A stretch of DNA of 24,755 nucleotides from Nitrosotalea sp. GTDB taxonomy: Archaea; Thermoproteota; Nitrososphaeria; Nitrososphaerales; Nitrosopumilaceae. Each line of letters begins with the position of its first letter. The stretch's first letter is position 1. The notes beneath the pieces were generated by a model that was given only the letters and a program-made list of their open reading frames with translations, ran no database searches and was not told where the DNA came from. The stretch is taken from the NCBI GenBank assembly GCA_022545805.1, contig JAKEIJ010000020.1:1-24755 (forward strand), given 5' to 3'. Shown here in pieces: positions 21,514 to 24,755 of this stretch. The position numbers were made by a program, and so were the translations under genes.

Positions 21514-22479
21514 GTGCAAGCAGAAATCAGATCAGAGAACAAGAAACCAGAGACTAAAAGAAAATTTGATGTAATAATTATTGGTGCAGGTCCTGCAGGA
21601 TATACTGCTGCAATATACACATCACGTGCAAAACGTGAGACTCTGATAATCTCAGGCATTTTACCAGGAGGACAGTTGATGCTTACAACAGAAGTTGAAA
21701 ATTTCCCAGGTTTTGCAAGCGGTATCATGGGTCCAGAATTGATGACAACCATGAGACAGCAAGCAGAAAGAATGGGAACTACAATCATTGATGATGAAGT
21801 AGTAAATGTTGATTTCAGACACAAGCCGTTTAAGATACTAACATATTCTGAGGAATACGAAGCTGATTCTGTAATCATTGCAACAGGTGCAACACCAAGA
21901 AAGATTGGCGCGAAAGGAGAACAGGAATTTAGTGCACGAGGAGTCTCATATTGTGCTACATGTGATGGACCATTTTTCAAGAATCAAGATATCGTAGTTG
22001 CAGGTGGAGGGGACTCTGCAATGGAGGAAGCAATATTTCTTACAAAGTTTGCAAACAAGGTTCACGTAGTACACCGAAAGGACACACTTCGTGCAAGCAA
22101 GGTAATGCAAGACCGTGCTTTTGAAAATAAAAAAATCCAGTTTCACTGGAATACAATAATTGAAGAAGTAAAAGGCAGTCAGAAGGTGAGCCAGATAATG
22201 GTAAAAGATGTCACTACAAATAACGTCAACACACTAGAAGTAGGCGGATTATTTGTCGCAATAGGACATGAGCCAAATACAAAATTATTCAAGAGTCAGA
22301 TTGACCTTGACGAACAAGGATACATTGCACTAAAAAATCACACCCAGACAAATGTTGAAGGAGTCTTTGCTGCAGGAGATGTTCACGACCACAGATACAG
22401 ACAGGCAATCACAGCAGCAGCATTTGGATGCATGGCTGCAATTGATGTAGATAAGTACCTATCAGAGCGTAAAAAGTAA
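21514..22479 (+). CDS. trxB: Thioredoxin reductase
   Basis: A 321-residue FAD/NADPH disulfide reductase that keeps thioredoxin reduced in the cytoplasm. FAD-binding IIIGAGPAGYTAA (about 22-33), PGGQLMLTTEVENFPGF, the redox pair Cys147-Ala-Thr-Cys150 (SYCATCDGPFF), NADPH-binding GGGDSAMEEA (164-173), HRKDTLRASK (basic residues favouring NADPH) and the second FAD motif FAAGDVHDHRYRQAITAA are all present. The start is a GTG at 21514. An N-terminal extension of about 17 charged residues (SENKKPETKRK) precedes the core. The stop codon abuts the stop of the convergent cysteine synthase gene with no spacer. Confidence 0.96.
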   Translation: MQAEIRSENKKPETKRKFDVIIIGAGPAGYTAAIYTSRAKRETLIISGILPGGQLMLTTEVENFPGFASGIMGPELMTTMRQQAERMGTTIIDDEVVNVDFRHKPFKILTYSEEYEADSVIIATGATPRKIGAKGEQEFSARGVSYCATCDGPFFKNQDIVVAGGGDSAMEEAIFLTKFANKVHVVHRKDTLRASKVMQDRAFENKKIQFHWNTIIEEVKGSQKVSQIMVKDVTTNNVNTLEVGGLFVAIGHEPNTKLFKSQIDLDEQGYIALKNHTQTNVEGVFAAGDVHDHRYRQAITAAAFGCMAAIDVDKYLSERKK

Positions 22480-23472
22480 TTATTCTCTAATTTTAGAGAT
22501 GTACTTGGAATCTTTTAGTCCAGAATCGTATTCACTTTCTGAGAGTATGTGTTGCTGTGTGTAAAGACTCTTGAATTTTCTTCCATCATCTGCAAATATT
22601 CCAACCGCATAGCCATTTGAGATGTTATATTTTTTCATGGCAGTATATACGGTTGCAGAGGATGGACTGACAAGCATTTTCTCTTTTTGTAGAATCTCTT
22701 TTACAGAGGAAAATGCCTCTTCGTTTGTAATTGTTATCCAGTCATCAACTACTTTTTCACGCTTGATGAACAGGTCAGGCTTGGAAGACTCTTCAAAATT
22801 TCTCAGACCCTGAATCAAGTGATTCTGTTGAGGCTGTACTGCGATAATCTTGATGCCAGGATTCTTTTCTTTTAGATATGCACCTATACCGGTAATTGTT
22901 CCACCTGTTCCCACACCGGTGAAAAAATGAGTAATCTTTCCCTGAGTCTGCTCCCAGATCTCAGGACCTGTGCCTTTGTAATGACCCATAAAGTTTGCAT
23001 CGTTTGCATATTGGTTAGGAGAATAGTACTTGTCAGGTCTTGCAGATGCAATAGATCGTGCTAGCGCAATGCTTTGGTCAGTTCCTGCACCCACCTTTGG
23101 ACACAGGTCATCTGATGTTTGGTATAGCGTTGCGCCAAGGGATTCAATTATTTTCTTTGTTTCATCACTTGCCTTTTCAGGAATGACAATCTCAACTTTG
23201 TATCCCAAGAGTTTTGCAATTCCGGCAAGTGCGATACCTGTGTTTCCAGAGGTTGGCTCTATGATTATGGTATGTCCCCTTTTAATCAGGCCTTGTTCTT
23301 CTGCCATCTTTACCATCCAGTAAGCAGCCCTGTCTTTTACAGATCCAAATGGATTGTAAAATTCTAATTTAGCGAAAAACTCTGTTTTGTTTTTTGAAAG
23401 TGATTCTAGTTTTACAATTGGCGTGCCACCTACTTTTATTGGCATACCGAGATCTTCTAGTGTTTCAGCCAA
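22480..23472 (-). CDS. Cysteine synthase family PLP enzyme
   Basis: A 330-residue fold-type II pyridoxal-phosphate enzyme that makes cysteine from an activated serine and sulfide or a sulfur carrier. The PLP lysine is Lys46 in NPFGSVKDRAA; the substrate loop is EPTSGNTGIAL (72-82); the phosphate-binding loop is GVGTGGTITGIG. It is between CysK and CysM in character, and the acyl acceptor (O-acetylserine or O-phosphoserine) cannot be fixed by eye. The start is a TTG at 23470-23472, 5 nt after the tusA stop, with a GGTGA ribosome-binding element in the end of tusA; the in-frame ATG nine codons later would cut into the conserved N terminus less well. It is co-transcribed with tusA, suggesting delivery of persulfide sulfur. 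Confidence 0.9.
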   Translation of the reverse strand: MAETLEDLGMPIKVGGTPIVKLESLSKNKTEFFAKLEFYNPFGSVKDRAAYWMVKMAEEQGLIKRGHTIIIEPTSGNTGIALAGIAKLLGYKVEIVIPEKASDETKKIIESLGATLYQTSDDLCPKVGAGTDQSIALARSIASARPDKYYSPNQYANDANFMGHYKGTGPEIWEQTQGKITHFFTGVGTGGTITGIGAYLKEKNPGIKIIAVQPQQNHLIQGLRNFEESSKPDLFIKREKVVDDWITITNEEAFSSVKEILQKEKMLVSPSSATVYTAMKKYNISNGYAVGIFADDGRKFKSLYTQQHILSESEYDSGLKDSKYISKIRE

Positions 23473-23477
23473 GGCGG

Positions 23478-23726
23478 TTATTTCACCTTCTTGATTGTAA
23501 ACTCTAGATCTTTGTCTGTTTTTTTAAGTTCAATTAACTGATGACCCATTCTATTTACCCATCTTGTGATGTCTTCTTCAGATGCAGGATCATCTGCAGT
23601 TATTTTTAGAATGTTTCCTACTGCCATTCTTTCCATCTCTATCTTTGTTCTAAAGACAGGCTCAGGACAGAACATGCCTCGTACATCAATTGTCTTAGTT
23701 GGAGTTAATTCCGAAATGTCGGTCAC
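23478..23726 (-). CDS. tusA: TusA-family sulfur carrier
   Basis: An 82-residue TusA/SirA-like protein. It carries the CPEP motif (Cys20 in DVRGMFCPEPVFRTKIEM) that binds persulfide, then the family ending ITADDPASEEDITRWVNRMGHQLIE. TusA proteins pass sulfur between donors and acceptors in tRNA thiolation, cofactor synthesis and sulfur oxidation. The start is a GTG at 23724-23726. It lies 5 nt upstream of the cysteine synthase gene in the same unit, which makes sulfur hand-over for cysteine formation an attractive inference. It ends with a Lys-rich tail (TIKKVK). Confidence 0.92.
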   Translation of the reverse strand: MTDISELTPTKTIDVRGMFCPEPVFRTKIEMERMAVGNILKITADDPASEEDITRWVNRMGHQLIELKKTDKDLEFTIKKVK

Positions 23727-23787
23727 CTGTAAGCCAAAAAGTGCTCACGCAATATTAAAATCTATTCATAGGCGCAAGAAGATACTA

Positions 23788-24708
23788 TCATCTAATAATC
23801 ATTGGCAGAATTGCACGCAAGTTTCTTTCATACAAAACCGTGTGATCCTGATCTTTGAAATTAATCTTGTTGGAAAGTTTTGTTATCAAGCGGACTGCAA
23901 CCTTGTATGCAGTTGTCCAGACTATGCTATCAGGGTTTGACTCAAAGGCATTTATCAAAAATTTACATATACCTGTAAGGTGCGGATGATTTTCTTTAAA
24001 GTATATCATGATGTCTTCTTTAGAATTTTCAATCTTATACAGAGCATGCGCTATCATTTCTCTGCTTGTGATGTATCCAGTTTCGCTAACAGTTACTTTT
24101 CCGTGTCGTAGTGCATAGAGTACATCATCAAGATTGTTTTCAGAGTCTACCAAGTTTATGCATCTTCCAAGTGTAGATGCCACATGTGAATCGCTTCCTG
24201 CAACTTCAATAAGTCGATTTGCTTTGGCAAAATGATATGCTCTAAGATTAGAATACCTGTCCACGTTGTTGCTGTTAAAGACCTCAATCATATCACATAG
24301 AACTGCTCTTTCCCTGAGTCCATTGCTAAGACCAAAGGGATGAGGAGCGCAAGAGATGGCACCCTGTGATTTTATATCATCAAGGGTCTCCTCCAATGTG
24401 CCTCCAGCTTTTATGGTTTGGTTGAGACCAAACGCGAGAACATGAATTCCTTGATCAGTAGTTATCTCCTCTCCAGGATAAACCTTGATCTTTTTGTATT
24501 TCTCATGATTACTTCGATACTCCAAAAGTGAACCATATCCGTTTATCGTATTATGGTTTGTAATGAAAAATGCATCAAGGTTTGCTTCATATGCTTTCTC
24601 AAGCTGATCCATGATTGTCACTCCACAGTCATATGGTGTCTCTTTGGGCCCAAGTTGAAAGTTTGAAAATTCATTATGACAGTGTAATTCTATTTTTAAT
24701 CCAGCCAA
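23788..24708 (-). CDS. PHP-domain metal-dependent phosphoesterase
   Basis: A 306-residue PHP-superfamily protein. Metal-binding motifs: ELHCHNEFS (His9, His11) near the N terminus, FFITNHNTINGYG, PGEEITTDQGIHVLAFGL, CAPHPFGLSNGLR and GSDSHVASTLGR, together giving the His/Asp/Glu set of a trinuclear metal site. PHP proteins hydrolyse phosphate esters such as histidinol phosphate or nucleotides, or act as nucleases; the C-terminal 90 residues (KENHPHLTGICKFLINAFES onward) are helical and not informative. The start is a TTG at 24706-24708 with a TATA box at leaderless distance. It is followed, after a 61-nt gap, by tusA on the same strand, with an independent AT-rich promoter candidate between. 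Confidence 0.85.
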   Translation of the reverse strand: MAGLKIELHCHNEFSNFQLGPKETPYDCGVTIMDQLEKAYEANLDAFFITNHNTINGYGSLLEYRSNHEKYKKIKVYPGEEITTDQGIHVLAFGLNQTIKAGGTLEETLDDIKSQGAISCAPHPFGLSNGLRERAVLCDMIEVFNSNNVDRYSNLRAYHFAKANRLIEVAGSDSHVASTLGRCINLVDSENNLDDVLYALRHGKVTVSETGYITSREMIAHALYKIENSKEDIMIYFKENHPHLTGICKFLINAFESNPDSIVWTTAYKVAVRLITKLSNKINFKDQDHTVLYERNLRAILPMIIR

Positions 24709-24732
24709 TGTTTATCGAATCCATCAATCAAT

Positions 24733-24740
24733 GCATATAA
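24733..24740 (-). promoter_or_regulatory. TATA box for the PHP-domain gene
   Basis: Minus-strand TTATATGC is centred about 28 nt upstream of the TTG at 24708. The last 47 bases of the window hold only this upstream region. Confidence 0.5.
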
Positions 24741-24755
24741 TCTTTGTTTCTGGAA

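Noticed and set aside
21402..21980. 192-residue minus-strand open frame
   Set aside because: Antisense to trxB and the end of the DUF6775-like gene; composition is that of a shadow frame.
1..24755. tRNA, rRNA, CRISPR, transposase, integrase or attachment sites
   Set aside because: Intergenic gaps were read and are all under 170 nt; none shows a cloverleaf, T-loop GTTC box with acceptor pairing, or mobile-element ends. Short box C/D RNAs cannot be excluded by eye.

Overview
The window is a gene-dense archaeal chromosome segment, most likely from an ammonia-oxidising archaeon of the Nitrososphaerota (Thaumarchaeota; a Nitrosopumilaceae-like genome). I base this on the mix of archaeal informational genes (proteasome beta subunit, TrmI-type tRNA methyltransferase, DRG-type GTPase, archaeal phosphoglycolate phosphatase), a Thi4 thiazole synthase with the active-site cysteine, inositol-phosphate synthase, UPF0248/DUF504, AT-rich DNA, and starts (often TTG or GTG) placed 22-32 nt, usually 26-29 nt, downstream of TATA-like boxes, as expected for leaderless archaeal transcripts. 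The assignment rests on recalled family features; no search was run.

Layout. 1-488 is a truncated proteasome beta subunit (minus). 612-3715 is a minus-strand operon: trmI, then nnrD, then an M20 dipeptidase. 3774-6546 is a second minus-strand operon: phosphoglycolate phosphatase, then argS, then a 61-residue membrane protein. It diverges from a small UPF0248 gene (6613-6828). A secreted lectin-like/fibronectin-III protein follows (6942-8522), then a DedA/VTT membrane protein, a DRG-type GTPase, a 57-residue zinc ribbon and a very basic histone-H1-like repeat protein, all on plus. Convergent to these, on minus, lie a 94-residue unknown and a 544-residue collagen-like protein with 123 uninterrupted Gly-X-Y triplets. 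A TPR protein runs divergently (13001-14134).

14138-16737 (minus) is a siroheme nitrite/sulfite reductase whose 3' end overlaps a tandem-rhodanese sulfurtransferase. A second secreted fibronectin-III protein follows (16904-18631, minus). The plus-strand block 18796-22479 holds inositol-phosphate synthase, Thi4, a putative DUF6775-type metallopeptidase and thioredoxin reductase. It abuts, tail to tail with no gap, the minus-strand tusA-cysteine synthase pair. A PHP-domain phosphoesterase gene closes the window.

Functionally the right half is rich in sulfur chemistry: sulfite reduction to sulfide, rhodanese and TusA persulfide carriers, cysteine synthase, thioredoxin reductase, and the sulfur-donating cysteine of Thi4. 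The left half is mostly tRNA/protein maintenance and metabolite repair. The most unusual object is the collagen-like gene. No tRNA, rRNA, CRISPR array, transposase or integrase was seen, and no stretch longer than 300 bases lacks a gene.
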